DNA from: Planctomycetaceae bacterium | GTDB taxonomy: Bacteria > Planctomycetota > Planctomycetia > Planctomycetales > Planctomycetaceae | NCBI GenBank assembly: GCA_020426515.1 | Contig: JAGQPW010000008.1 | Location: 31,437 to 71,439, forward strand | Length of the DNA stretch: 40,003 nt | Direction: 5' to 3' | Shown: positions 20,943 through 29,167 of the stretch, in pieces | Layout: the number at the start of each line of letters is the position of its first letter | Position numbering within the stretch: the first letter of the stretch is position 1 | Position numbers and translations under genes: made by a program | Notes under the pieces: model-generated | Told to the model about the DNA's origin: nothing | What the model saw: only the letters and a program-made list of their open reading frames with translations | The model's database searches: none

Positions 20943-21803
20943 CTACTGCACTCTGACGGCTTTACCCAGCCGCCCCATATAGTCAACGAAGATGAAGTCT
21001 CCTTGCGTAATCGACCTCACCGTGAAAGGGAGTTGCCGATTCACCCGGTTGGGATCCACCGATGCAGTACAAGTGAATGTCAGAGTTCCGTTCTGGACGG
21101 TCCACTTTCCACTGGAAACCGGGGTCCGCACAAACACCTTCTGAAACAAACGCAGTTCCTGCACTTCACGAATGGATGACCAGTTGCCATCGCTGGTAAA
21201 GGTCACAAGCAGTGCGCCAATTTCATCTTTGTATCGCCAGGTACCTGCCAGACTCTTGGCGACTTCCGCATCGGTGAGCACTTTAGCGGCAACGCCAGCA
21301 TCTCCGGACGATGGTTGCCGACTCTGGTCCACCGCCGGCTCCTGAGACGCAGTTTGCGAATTGGTCTGTTTCAGCACCATCAGCATTCGCTTTGAGCCAT
21401 CCTTCGCTGAGAATTCCGTTGGTCGAGGCCCGTCTGTGGGATGGCACAGGCAAAGAATGAGCCGCCCCTCATCGAAGCGGTAAATCCCTGTCGCGTCCTT
21501 CTTCTCGCGAGAAACAATATCAATCCCCTTGGGATATTGCGTGGCGTCGATACTGAACAGCTTTACCTGTTTGGTGCCATCGTGAGGGGAGGTAAAGATG
21601 ATCGCGTTGTCGGCAATTTCGATGCGACCACCCGATGGCAGCCATTCGCGGAACGCCTCCGGAGGGACCACACGACCGTCTTCTACGAGTTCAACGACCT
21701 CCCACTTCCCGGCAAAGAGTTTCAGGTCTGGATCATTATCTGCGAGGCAAGTTGAGCTTGCGGCAACCAGAACCGCCGCCGTCAGCAACAGCACATTCTT
21801 CAT
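20943..21803 (-). CDS. TIGR03067-like secreted protein
   Basis: A 286-residue protein with a signal peptide (1-21, ending STCLA). It has two lipocalin-like segments. The first (about 22-145) follows the planctomycete TIGR03067 pattern: LKLFAGKWEVVELVEDGRVVPPE, DGTKQVKLFSID, ATGIYRFDEGRLILCLC, RPTEFSAKDGSKRMLMVLK. The second (about 185-286, LAGTWRYKDEIGALLVTFTSDGNW onward) resembles small beta-barrel proteins. A Ser/Gln-rich linker joins them. Function unknown. The start at 21803 has GGAG about 9 bases upstream. It is convergent with the tRNA-Gly unit. Confidence 0.82.
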   Translation of the reverse strand: MKNVLLLTAAVLVAASSTCLADNDPDLKLFAGKWEVVELVEDGRVVPPEAFREWLPSGGRIEIADNAIIFTSPHDGTKQVKLFSIDATQYPKGIDIVSREKKDATGIYRFDEGRLILCLCHPTDGPRPTEFSAKDGSKRMLMVLKQTNSQTASQEPAVDQSRQPSSGDAGVAAKVLTDAEVAKSLAGTWRYKDEIGALLVTFTSDGNWSSIREVQELRLFQKVFVRTPVSSGKWTVQNGTLTFTCTASVDPNRVNRQLPFTVRSITQGDFIFVDYMGRLGKAVRVQ

Positions 21804-21975
21804 CGAAGAGACTCCATTCATTCCAATGTGGATCAAGCAACACTCAAGTTGCCGAGACTGACAGGAAGATTAGACGTGCATCCCCGAAACCGCAATCTCT
21901 GACGCTGCAGGCAACTCATCTCGGAACCGTATTGAATGCTCCAGGCCTGAGCCTCGCGGACAACTGTCCTTCCCA

Positions 21976-22012
21976 TTGCACGCACTTGAAGATACAATAT
22001 TTGTACGTGCAA
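21976..22012 (+). promoter_or_regulatory. Nested inverted repeat upstream of a hypothetical gene
   Basis: TTGCACG (21976-21982) and CGTGCAA (22006-22012) enclose a second palindrome, TACAA-TAT-TTGTA (21993-22005). It lies about 42 bases upstream of the 22054 start, in the gap between two divergent genes, and includes TACAAT, a good -10 box. It could be an operator overlapping a promoter. Confidence 0.35.
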
Positions 22013-22053
22013 TAAATGAACCGTCGGAAATCCCGGACAAAATGGAGTCGGTA

Positions 22054-22563
22054 ATGTCTCGTGCCGTGATCAATGAAAAGAAATTTCTCGACGATCGCCA
22101 GGGGCGATCATTTTCTGATGTTGTCAACGACCCGGAATGTCCGTTCGCAGCGGTCCTCGATTTTTTCAGCGACAGCGATCGACAACGTCGCATGGAAGAA
22201 TCGGAGATTCATCACGACCGTCCGGCCCTGGCAGGTGTTGTCCGGGAACTGGAATCGCAACCGGACATCGAGGTCTTCCTGCAGGAACTGCACCACACAA
22301 AGAGCAAGCGGCTGCGTCAGGCCGTCGGTGTACTCGTCCGCATGATCATGGAAGCGCGCGGCTGGAAGAAGACCGGCCGCAAGGGTTCACTGGGCGTCCG
22401 AGCGACCCGAAATCGATCCGAGCCCAATCACAACTCCGGTGGACTGGCATTCTGGTTCGTGCGGGCAGAACGCTATGTCCGCGAATCAGGCATGCCGTTT
22501 CAGTCGGTAAGGGAACGGGCCAAGAGTGCCGACGCGGCATTGCCACAAGGTTCCACAAGCTGA
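22054..22563 (+). CDS. Hypothetical protein, possibly in an operon with floA
   Basis: A 169-residue soluble protein that I do not recognise. It is charged and mainly helical in appearance ([47 protein letters not shown]). A basic middle follows ([13 protein letters not shown]), then a C-terminal segment with [26 protein letters not shown]. No signal peptide or membrane helix. I chose the ATG at 22054 because GGAG sits 6 bases upstream; the frame stays open to 21976. It ends 73 bases before floA on the same strand, so it may be co-transcribed with floA. Confidence 0.7.
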   Translation: MSRAVINEKKFLDDRQGRSFSDVVNDPECPFAAVLDFFSDSDRQRRMEESEIHHDRPALAGVVRELESQPDIEVFLQELHHTKSKRLRQAVGVLVRMIMEARGWKKTGRKGSLGVRATRNRSEPNHNSGGLAFWFVRAERYVRESGMPFQSVRERAKSADAALPQGSTS

Positions 22564-22636
22564 CGACCGCTGTCTGCCTCACAAGCATTTCGCTGTCCAA
22601 TCAGACGGTTTCCACATACTGCGAAGGCAGACAGAC

Positions 22637-23608
22637 ATGTTCTCACCCTGGATCTTTGGCGCTGTTGCGATTGTATTCGGCGGCATCCTGCTGGTGTTCC
22701 ACCACTACTTCTCGCTGTGGCTCACGGCCTATGTCACGGGAACTCGAATCGGGATGCTGTCCCTGATTCTGATGTCGCTCCGCAAGGTCGATCCCAAAGT
22801 GATCGTGCAGTGCAAGGTCATGGCCGTTCAGGCGGGACTGCCCGACTTCCCGACACGCTCGCTCGAAGCCCAGTATCTCGCGGGCGGCGATGTGGAACGT
22901 GTCACCCTCGCACTGATCGCAGCCCACTGCGCTTCAATCGATCTCGACTGGGACACTGCAGCGGCCATTGATCTCGCCGGCCGTGACGTTCTCGAAGCCG
23001 TTCAGGTGAGCGTGAACCCCAAAATCATCGACTGCCCCGATCCTGCTGCCGGACCGGGAAAAACACTGGATGGCGTGGCACAGGATGGGATTGAGCTGAA
23101 AGTTCGCGTGCGGGTCACCGTCCGCACCAATATTTCCCAGTTGATTGGCGGGGCGACCGAATCAACCGTCATCGCACGTATTGGACAAGGCATCGTCACC
23201 GCCATCGGTTCGTGCAAAAGCTATCGCGATGCACTTTCCGATCCCATGGTCATCACTCGCCGCGTTCTTGAACGTGGACTGGATGCGCAAACGGCTTTTG
23301 CCATCGTTTCAATCGACATTGCCAACATCAATATTGGCGAGAACATCGGTGCAAGACTGCAGATCGATCAGGCCAATGCCAACATTCGCGTGGCTCGCGC
23401 CGAAGCAGAGAAGAAACGTGCCATGGCAGTCGCACACCAACAGGAAATGATGGCCCTCACACGAGAGAACGAAGCCAAACTGATTCTGGCTGAGGCTGAA
23501 CTTCCCCTCGCCATCGCCGAGGCATACAAGGTTGGCCAACTGCGAGTCCCGCAGTTGTCCGTCCGCAGTTCGAAACACCGTGCGAGAGACTTGCCGGTGG
23601 CGGGCTGA
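22637..23608 (+). CDS. floA: Flotillin-like protein FloA
   Basis: A 323-residue membrane scaffold protein of the FloA (UPF0365) group in the SPFH superfamily, which organises lipid microdomains in the inner membrane. The N-terminal membrane segment is at residues about 4-25. It is followed by the family's [20 protein letters not shown]. The SPFH core is at about 105-220 ([43 protein letters not shown]). The C-terminal coiled coil is rich in Ala and Glu ([27 protein letters not shown]). Length is normal. ATG chosen at the start of the membrane segment; the frame is open further upstream without coding features. Confidence 0.95.
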   Translation: MFSPWIFGAVAIVFGGILLVFHHYFSLWLTAYVTGTRIGMLSLILMSLRKVDPKVIVQCKVMAVQAGLPDFPTRSLEAQYLAGGDVERVTLALIAAHCASIDLDWDTAAAIDLAGRDVLEAVQVSVNPKIIDCPDPAAGPGKTLDGVAQDGIELKVRVRVTVRTNISQLIGGATESTVIARIGQGIVTAIGSCKSYRDALSDPMVITRRVLERGLDAQTAFAIVSIDIANINIGENIGARLQIDQANANIRVARAEAEKKRAMAVAHQQEMMALTRENEAKLILAEAELPLAIAEAYKVGQLRVPQLSVRSSKHRARDLPVAG

Positions 23609-23668
23609 TCGTTTGCCTGCCGCTGTTGTGCTCCCCAGATTAAGGACATGCAGACCAAGCGGAACCAA

Positions 23669-23699
23669 AACCTGACCGGACACAATGTCCGGTCAGGTT
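23669..23699 (+). terminator. Perfect 14-bp hairpin after floA (terminator-like)
   Basis: AACCTGACCGGACA (23669-23682) and TGTCCGGTCAGGTT (23686-23699) form a perfect 14-base-pair stem with a CAA loop, 60 bases after floA. A-rich sequence precedes it but only a broken T-run (CGGATTTATT) follows, so it may be a weak terminator, a transcript-stabilising hairpin or a protein-binding site. Confidence 0.5.
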
Positions 23700-23789
23700 C
23701 GGATTTATTGTCGGTCACCTGACCCGCGACCAGCGCTCGCAACATGTGGCTTGAAAGCCCGCCTGATCCAACACCAGGGATTGCGAAGA

Positions 23790-24596
23790 ATGCTTATTAA
23801 AGTCGGCTACGAGATTTCGTTCGAAACTCCACAACCCGCCCCTATGGTGGTGATGTTGTATCTGCATCCCTCACGAGAGCAGACCACTCGCCAACCCGAC
23901 AGGCTGACCGTGACCCCGCGACTCCCGATCATCGAACACTACGATCTGTACGGGAATCGCTGTGGTCGCCTCATCGCTCCGGCCGGCCTCGTCACATTTC
24001 GCAACGAAGCACTGGTAGAAGACTGCGGTCTGCCAGACCTGCAAGTCCCGAAGGCGCCTCAGTTGGCGGTCCAGGATCTGCCGCACGAAACACTCTTGTA
24101 CTTACTCGCCAGCCGCTACTGCGAAGTGGACAGCGAACTGAAAGATATCGCCTGGAAACTCTTTGGGCAGTCTCCTCCCGGCTGGCCTCGAGTTCAGGCC
24201 ATCTGCGATTTCGTGCATCGGCACATTCGCTTCGACTACATGCAGGCCCGCGCCAATCGAACGGCACTGGACGTCTACCGTGAACGGGTCGGCGTCTGCC
24301 GCGACTTCATGCATCTGGCGATTACGTTCTGCAGGAACTGCAACATCCCCGCGCGTTACTGTACCGGGTACCTGGGCGACATTGGCGTCCCGGCAGCCGA
24401 CAGCCCAATGGACTTCAGCGCGTGGTTTGAAGCCTATCTCGGCGGCCAGTGGTATGCCTTTGATGCGCGCAACAATACTCCGCGCATCGGGCGTGTGCTG
24501 ATGGCCCGCGGCCGCGATGCTGCCGATGTCGCGCTCACGACGACATTTGGCAAGAACGAGCTGCGGTCGTTTCGAGTGTGGACAGACGAGGTTTAG
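23790..24596 (+). CDS. Transglutaminase-like protein
   Basis: A 268-residue protein with an N-terminal strand-rich region (about 1-95, beginning LIKVGYEISF) and a transglutaminase-like core (about 130-235). The presumed nucleophile is Cys170 in GVCRDFMHLAITFCR. The Asp of the triad is likely Asp225 in WYAFDARNNTPRIG. The position usually holding the catalytic His (HAW in most families) is Ser210 (DFSAWFEAY). From memory, related bacterial proteins of this subgroup often also lack that His, so the family may use another residue or be inactive. No signal peptide. It starts 90 bases after the hairpin following floA. The ATG at 23790 begins the conserved region; the frame is open upstream. Confidence 0.85.
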   Translation: MLIKVGYEISFETPQPAPMVVMLYLHPSREQTTRQPDRLTVTPRLPIIEHYDLYGNRCGRLIAPAGLVTFRNEALVEDCGLPDLQVPKAPQLAVQDLPHETLLYLLASRYCEVDSELKDIAWKLFGQSPPGWPRVQAICDFVHRHIRFDYMQARANRTALDVYRERVGVCRDFMHLAITFCRNCNIPARYCTGYLGDIGVPAADSPMDFSAWFEAYLGGQWYAFDARNNTPRIGRVLMARGRDAADVALTTTFGKNELRSFRVWTDEV

Positions 24597-24619
24597 GGGC
24601 GAGCAGCGTTGGCAATACC

Positions 24620-26227
24620 CTACGAGTGCAACTCCCCTTCATCCTTGAAGAGCTTGAATTCAATCGCATCAACGAGTGCCAGCCAGCTGGCCTCGATGAT
24701 GTTTTCGCTCACACCCACTGTACTCCAGACGGCGTGCTCGTCGGCCGACTCGATCACGACCCGCACTTTGGCGGCAGTTCCTTCGGCGGAATTGATGACG
24801 CGAACCTTGTAGTCCACGAGATGCATTTGCTGCAGATTGGGGTACGTCGGGATCAGGGCCTTGCGCAAGGCATTGTCGAGCGCGTTCACTGGTCCATCCC
24901 CTTCGCCAACCTCATAGCGAACGGGCCCCGAACCATCGATCTGTAGCTTCACCGTCGCTTCCGTGAGCGGGGTTGCATGCTCATCGGAACCATGGGTATC
25001 CACATTCACACGATAGTGAACCCGGCGGAACTTCGGTTCATACGTGCCCGCCAACTTCTTCACCAGCAGATCGAACGAAGCTTCCGCCGCTTCAAACTGG
25101 TAGCCCTCGCTTTCAAGTTCCTGCACGCGAGCGAGGATACTGCCCATCAGTTCCGGATCCTGATCCAGTTTGAACTTCGTGGTCTTGGCCACGATGTTTG
25201 AACGACCGGACAGTTCGCTCACGAGAATGCGGCGTTCGTTGCCCACAAGTTCCGGATTGATGTGCTCGTAGCTGTGGGCGATGCGATTGACCGCGTGCAC
25301 ATGCATGCCCCCCTTGTGAGCAAACGCACTGCGTCCCACGTAGGCCTGATTCGACTGAAAATTCATGTTGGCCAGTTCATACACGTAGCGGGACAACTCC
25401 GTCAGATGAGGCAGACCCGTACCGTGCTGCAACACCTCGTAACCAGACTTCTTCAATGCCAGGTTCGCAGCCACGCTGACGAGGTCGGCGTTTCCACACC
25501 GCTCACCAATGCCGTTGATCGTCCCCTGCACTTGAACCGCACCATTGTCCACTGCAGCCAGCGAATTGGCGGTGGCCAGATCACAGTCGTTGTGACAGTG
25601 GATGCCAACCGGGATTGTGAGTTCGCGGCGTACACGAGTGAGCGTCTCCACCACGCGTTCTGGGAGGCTGCCCCCGTTGGTATCGCAGCAGACAATGATC
25701 TCTGCCCCAGCGTCCTGAGCCGCCTGAACGGTTTGCAAGGCGTACTCGGGATTCGCGGCGAAACCATCGAAGAAGTGCTCCGCATCGTAAAACACGCGGC
25801 GGCCTTCGCTGACCAGATAGGCTACGGAATCACGAATCATGGCCAGATTCTCTGCGAGATCGACCCGCAGCACTTCGGTCACATGCAGATCCCAGGTCTT
25901 GCCAACGACCGTACAAACCGGGGCCTTCGAGTCCCGCAGGGCGAGCATCCCCGTATCCTCATCGGCTCCGATTCCCTTACGTCGCGTCATTCCGAAGGCA
26001 CACACCAGAGCGTGCTTCAGCTCCAGTTCCTGCACCCGCTGAAAGTATTCAAAGTCCTTCTCGTTCGAGAGCGGATACCCTCCTTCGACGAAATCGAAAC
26101 CAAGTTCGTCCAGTTTGCGGGTAATCAGCAGCTTGTCCTGCAGCGAAAAATTGACCCCTTCCCCCTGGCTGCCGTCGCGGAGGGTGGTGTCATAGAGCTG
26201 GATGGACTTCTTGGTGGACTGACTCAT
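24620..26227 (-). CDS. cimA: (R)-citramalate synthase
   Basis: A 535-residue enzyme of the isopropylmalate/homocitrate synthase family. It condenses pyruvate with acetyl-CoA to citramalate, the first step of the threonine-independent route to 2-oxobutyrate and isoleucine. The catalytic DTTLRDG is at residues 13-19, the metal-binding HCHND at 210-214, and GERCGNADL near 242. The C-terminal LeuA-type dimer domain, which binds the feedback inhibitor in this family, spans about 395-535. The length and the YDTTLRDGSQGEGVNFS start fit the CimA subgroup rather than LeuA. The gene is preceded by a complete isoleucine-dependent attenuator, which supports the assignment. The downstream end converges with the transglutaminase-like gene, 23 bases apart. 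Confidence 0.93.
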   Translation of the reverse strand: MSQSTKKSIQLYDTTLRDGSQGEGVNFSLQDKLLITRKLDELGFDFVEGGYPLSNEKDFEYFQRVQELELKHALVCAFGMTRRKGIGADEDTGMLALRDSKAPVCTVVGKTWDLHVTEVLRVDLAENLAMIRDSVAYLVSEGRRVFYDAEHFFDGFAANPEYALQTVQAAQDAGAEIIVCCDTNGGSLPERVVETLTRVRRELTIPVGIHCHNDCDLATANSLAAVDNGAVQVQGTINGIGERCGNADLVSVAANLALKKSGYEVLQHGTGLPHLTELSRYVYELANMNFQSNQAYVGRSAFAHKGGMHVHAVNRIAHSYEHINPELVGNERRILVSELSGRSNIVAKTTKFKLDQDPELMGSILARVQELESEGYQFEAAEASFDLLVKKLAGTYEPKFRRVHYRVNVDTHGSDEHATPLTEATVKLQIDGSGPVRYEVGEGDGPVNALDNALRKALIPTYPNLQQMHLVDYKVRVINSAEGTAAKVRVVIESADEHAVWSTVGVSENIIEASWLALVDAIEFKLFKDEGELHS

Positions 26228-26266
26228 GGAACTGTCGATTCAGGTGGAGGCCGCGAAAGGCCAACG

Positions 26267-26297
26267 AAAAAACCCTCAGGTGGGAGTCACCTGAGGG
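26267..26297 (-). terminator. Attenuator terminator hairpin (3:4) of cimA
   Basis: Read on the minus strand, CCCTCAGGTG (26288-26297) pairs with CACCTGAGGG (26273-26282) around the loop ACTCC. This gives a perfect 10-base-pair GC-rich stem followed directly by six T (26267-26272). It stands 40 bases before the cimA start and inside its own leader, so it is an intrinsic terminator that would block cimA unless the leader folds differently. Confidence 0.9.
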
Positions 26298-26340
26298 CTG
26301 TGAAGTACGCGTTGATCTGTACCTCAAGTCACCTCAGGTT
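26288..26340 (-). promoter_or_regulatory. Antiterminator (2:3) of the cimA leader
   Basis: Segment 2, ACCTGAGG at the end of the leader peptide gene (within 26329-26340), can pair with segment 3, CCTCAGGT (within 26288-26297). Segment 3 is also the left arm of the terminator, so the two structures exclude each other. The loop between 2 and 3 can itself fold: TGAGGTAC (26319-26326) with GTACTTCA (26301-26308), eight pairs including one G-U. Segment 1, CTCAGGT in codons 5-7 of the leader (26401-26407), can pair with segment 2 and free segment 3 for termination. Confidence 0.82.
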
Positions 26341-26421
26341 CTGGCGAATAATCGCGATAATGGAAATGCTGATGCCCAGCGGGGCATTCGCGATTTCCGG
26401 ACCTGAGAGTTGAGAGTACAT
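26329..26421 (-). CDS. Isoleucine-rich leader peptide of cimA
   Basis: A 30-codon open frame, ATG at 26421 to TGA at 26329, upstream of cimA on the same strand. Seven of thirty codons are isoleucine, six of them within nine codons (GISISIIAII, codons 16-25); there is no valine and only three leucines. The reading frame ends exactly in RNA segment 2 of the attenuator (AAC CTG AGG TGA). A ribosome that completes the peptide would cover segment 2 and allow termination. A ribosome stalled at the Ile run for lack of charged tRNA-Ile would leave segment 2 free to form the antiterminator. Isoleucine is the end product of the CimA pathway, so the regulatory logic fits. No SD site is visible. Too short for most gene finders. 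Confidence 0.85.
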   Translation of the reverse strand: MYSQLSGPEIANAPLGISISIIAIIRQNLR

Positions 26422-26430
26422 GGTGCGATA

Positions 26431-26458
26431 AAGATAACCCCTGTCCCGGCGGAGTCAA
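26431..26458 (-). promoter_or_regulatory. Promoter of the cimA leader
   Basis: On the minus strand TTGACT (26453-26458), a 16-base spacer and TATCTT (26431-26436) form a good sigma-70-type promoter. The start of RNA would fall about 26423-26425, only two to four bases before the leader peptide ATG, giving a nearly leaderless message. That would explain the missing SD site. The rest of the gap to the divergent gene (26459-26723) holds nothing else that I recognise. Confidence 0.55.
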
Positions 26459-26723
26459 CCGGAGATCAGAACATCGCCCGCATCCTCATTCCAATCACGT
26501 CCGACAAACCGTTACAGGTCCTCCACTTGCACCTCGTCCCCCAAGGCTCTCCTCACCGCAACTGAGGTGCGAACTGGCACCAGAACACAGCCGCTGGCTG
26601 GTCATCTACGTGGCGGAAAGTGCCTTTGCCGCTGAATGGTGAGTTCCTCACTGCCGAGTCCCGTTGACCAGAAATTGGCACTTCGCGTATGACGTCCCGC
26701 TTCGATCGCCCCCGGAGTTCAGC

Positions 26724-27809
26724 ATGTCCCGCCTCACAACTCACTTGTACACAGGACTTGTCGCGATCGTGTCATTCTGCATCGTTGCCTGCGCAGCCAC
26801 TGCGGAACAACCGGATACCCGTCCGCCAGACACAGCGTTACCCGCGGAGTCCCCGGAGCCACTCGATCCGAAGGAAGACCTGCCGCCGCTGTTACTCCCC
26901 TCCGGCGAGGTTGCTCCCACGCAACTCCCGGCACACGCCCCCTCGGGAGCCATTGACCTGCGTGCTCCGACAGAGGTGGGCAAAGCCATCGAACAGGCCA
27001 TTACCGGCCCCGTTGAGTGGAGCTGGCTGAACGACGTGATTGACGACAACGCCCTGATGTGGCGGGAGTATCATGATGACATGCTCATCCTGCCACGTGA
27101 CCGCAACGGATTCGGCCTGACGACACTCGGATTCGCCAGTGAATGGAAGCTCGAAGAAGCTCCGGGCATCTGGGTTGTGCCACGGTTCAACTGGTCGTTC
27201 GCCAGCGGTCCCACTCAGCCCGATGTCGCTGCCCAGATGTACGACCTGAGACTGGAACTGAACTTCGCTCAGCCGCTCAACGACGTCTGGGGACTCCACC
27301 TGCAGTTGACGCCGACATGGGCCACGGACTGGGACAATCGCTCTGAGGATGCGTTTCGGCTCATTGCCGGTGGCATGCTGACGGCCCGTCTGAATGAACA
27401 ATGGACCCTCATCGGCGGAGCGATGTACCTGGACCGATTTGATCTTCCAGTCCTGCCACTGGGAGGTGTCCGCTGGCGGCCGCAGCCGTGGATTGAGGTC
27501 GAGGCGTTCTTCCCCAGTCCACGACTTTCCTGGCGTTACAGCTGCGAGGACAACGCAGAACACTGGATGTACATTGGCGGTCAGCTGGGCGGGGCATCGT
27601 GGGCAATTGACCACACGTCCGGCCTGAATGATCAACTGGCCTACCGCGACCTGCGCTGCGTGGTCGGGTTTGAATCTCGCAAGATCGACGGCAGTCGCAG
27701 CGTCTTTGAAGCGGGCTACGTGTTCAACCGCCGCCTGGAGTTCCGCCGGTCAGCAGGCGATCAGGATCTCGGCGGAACGGCGGTCATTCGCTGGGGCAGC
27801 CGATTCTAA
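26724..27809 (+). CDS. Secreted protein, probable outer-membrane beta-barrel
   Basis: A 361-residue protein. The signal peptide (about 1-26, ending ACAATA) is followed by a Pro/Glu-rich stretch (about 30-75). The remaining 260 residues alternate hydrophobic and polar residues with many Trp, Tyr and Phe (GIWVVPRFNWSFASG, LHLQLTPTWATDWDN, QWTLIGGAMYLDRFD), ending in Phe, as in outer-membrane barrels. The layout resembles planctomycete barrel proteins of the DUF6268 kind, but I cannot confirm the family. The ATG at 26724 has GGAG about 8 bases upstream. It is convergent with the cytochrome-like lipoprotein gene, 8 bases apart. Confidence 0.78.
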   Translation: MSRLTTHLYTGLVAIVSFCIVACAATAEQPDTRPPDTALPAESPEPLDPKEDLPPLLLPSGEVAPTQLPAHAPSGAIDLRAPTEVGKAIEQAITGPVEWSWLNDVIDDNALMWREYHDDMLILPRDRNGFGLTTLGFASEWKLEEAPGIWVVPRFNWSFASGPTQPDVAAQMYDLRLELNFAQPLNDVWGLHLQLTPTWATDWDNRSEDAFRLIAGGMLTARLNEQWTLIGGAMYLDRFDLPVLPLGGVRWRPQPWIEVEAFFPSPRLSWRYSCEDNAEHWMYIGGQLGGASWAIDHTSGLNDQLAYRDLRCVVGFESRKIDGSRSVFEAGYVFNRRLEFRRSAGDQDLGGTAVIRWGSRF

Positions 27810-27817
27810 ACTCACTA

Positions 27818-28924
27818 CTAGAAACCGCTGTCGCTGCCGCGGTACTGCTGATGGCATTCGCCACAGGAAGTTTGAACCTGATTGAGTGCCGCCTGATAGG
27901 CATCGAAATCACCAGCCTTGGCCGCATCCACCGCCGACATACCTCCATCGACGAACATGGTCACGAATCCCTGATATTTCTTTTCGTCTGATGAACTGTA
28001 GCCTTCCGTCCCCATCATGCGGCCAAAGGCCACCAGCATTCGCAAGCGACGTTCGATGGCCAGCGGATCTTCCTTGAGTCTCGCTTCGGTATTCACATTA
28101 GACTTCAAGTCGGTGAATCGCTTTTCGAACCACTTCATGATCTCGCTGAGATATGCGTAGTCGGCAAACGGGGCGTTGGGCTCAGCATCCACTTCCGGTG
28201 CACTGCCGCCATCCATGATCGTACACAGCTGCTCAAAAGGGAGCTGCGTTTTCTCGTAGGCCGAACGACCACTCCCTTCCGCATTCGAATAGACCTGATA
28301 GGCCAGCTCGCGCACAATATGAGCATTGGGCTTCCAGTTCGTTTCTTCCGGATGGCGCTCGACGATCCCAATCAGCCCGGCCAGAATTGCAGCATCGTTG
28401 GAGATCTCATTCACGCCCCGGTTGTACGTCGCGACCGTCTGCAGATTCGTCTGCAACTGGGACCGCAGGGTCTTGATTTCTGTCATCAGCATTTCCATGG
28501 GCATCGTCTTGGCCCAGTCAATTCCGGCTCCCGCTGCCGGGGCCGGAGATCCGCCAGTGGCAGGCGTGGGCATGTTAGCGGTCCCAGCCTCAGCCACGGG
28601 ATTCGGCTGATTGGGAGTCACCGACGTTTCCTGCGTTCCGCCAATGCTGGTCGTGTTGGCTGCAATGGACAACGGCTGATCATAGAAGACGTCATAGGGA
28701 ATCTTCCCGATCCACTTAGTCTCTTTCCGATCCGGGTCTACAGCTGCGGCTGCTGCCGGTGTGACCGCGGGTGCTGCAGCAGGAGCGGTGCCAGCAGCAG
28801 ACGGTTGGCCCGCAGGAGCCGGAGCGGCCGCCTGCGGTTCGGGAGCAGGTTGCTGTCCTCCTCCACAACCCAGCCAGCCGACAACCGAAGTCACTAGCAC
28901 CGCCAACAGCAGTCGTGGAAGCAT
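27818..28924 (-). CDS. Lipoprotein with a C-terminal CxxCH haem motif
   Basis: A 368-residue lipoprotein. The signal peptide ends in a lipobox (GWLGC, Cys20). A long Ala/Pro/Gly/Gln-rich linker (about 21-140) then reaches the folded part. The helical C-terminal region (about 145-368) has one CGECH motif eight residues from the end of the helix bundle (TSCGECHQQYRG). A single CxxCH at the C-terminus of a helical domain is the layout of class II cytochromes c (cytochrome c'), and the length of the domain fits. It could carry electrons outside the cytoplasmic membrane. The start at 28924 is chosen because the signal peptide begins there; the frame extends to 28957. Confidence 0.8.
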   Translation of the reverse strand: MLPRLLLAVLVTSVVGWLGCGGGQQPAPEPQAAAPAPAGQPSAAGTAPAAAPAVTPAAAAAVDPDRKETKWIGKIPYDVFYDQPLSIAANTTSIGGTQETSVTPNQPNPVAEAGTANMPTPATGGSPAPAAGAGIDWAKTMPMEMLMTEIKTLRSQLQTNLQTVATYNRGVNEISNDAAILAGLIGIVERHPEETNWKPNAHIVRELAYQVYSNAEGSGRSAYEKTQLPFEQLCTIMDGGSAPEVDAEPNAPFADYAYLSEIMKWFEKRFTDLKSNVNTEARLKEDPLAIERRLRMLVAFGRMMGTEGYSSSDEKKYQGFVTMFVDGGMSAVDAAKAGDFDAYQAALNQVQTSCGECHQQYRGSDSGF

Positions 28925-29127
28925 GGCCTCAGGCCGAGAAGATGGGTTCGCGATCATGTCCAGTCAATCCGCCAAGTGGTCTCGAAGTCGTCTGATTGGG
29001 AGCATCCGTCCCGCACCAGTTTAGCATTCCCGACCGCCAGCAACACCAAAAAGCCCCTCACAGCACGGAATCGTGGCGCATTCGACGAACTGCCGTGGAA
29101 ACCCCGAAAGGGGTGAAGCTCGTTGTG

Positions 29128-29133
29128 TATAAT
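29128..29133 (+). promoter_or_regulatory. Possible -10 box before the HEAT-repeat gene
   Basis: A perfect TATAAT, 35 bases before the chosen start at 29168, but with no recognisable -35 box. Just upstream CCCC-GAAA-GGGG (29102-29113) can form a small GNRA-loop hairpin. Confidence 0.35.
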
Positions 29134-29167
29134 AAAGGACTCCGTTCCTTCCTGGCCCCTGCCCCCG

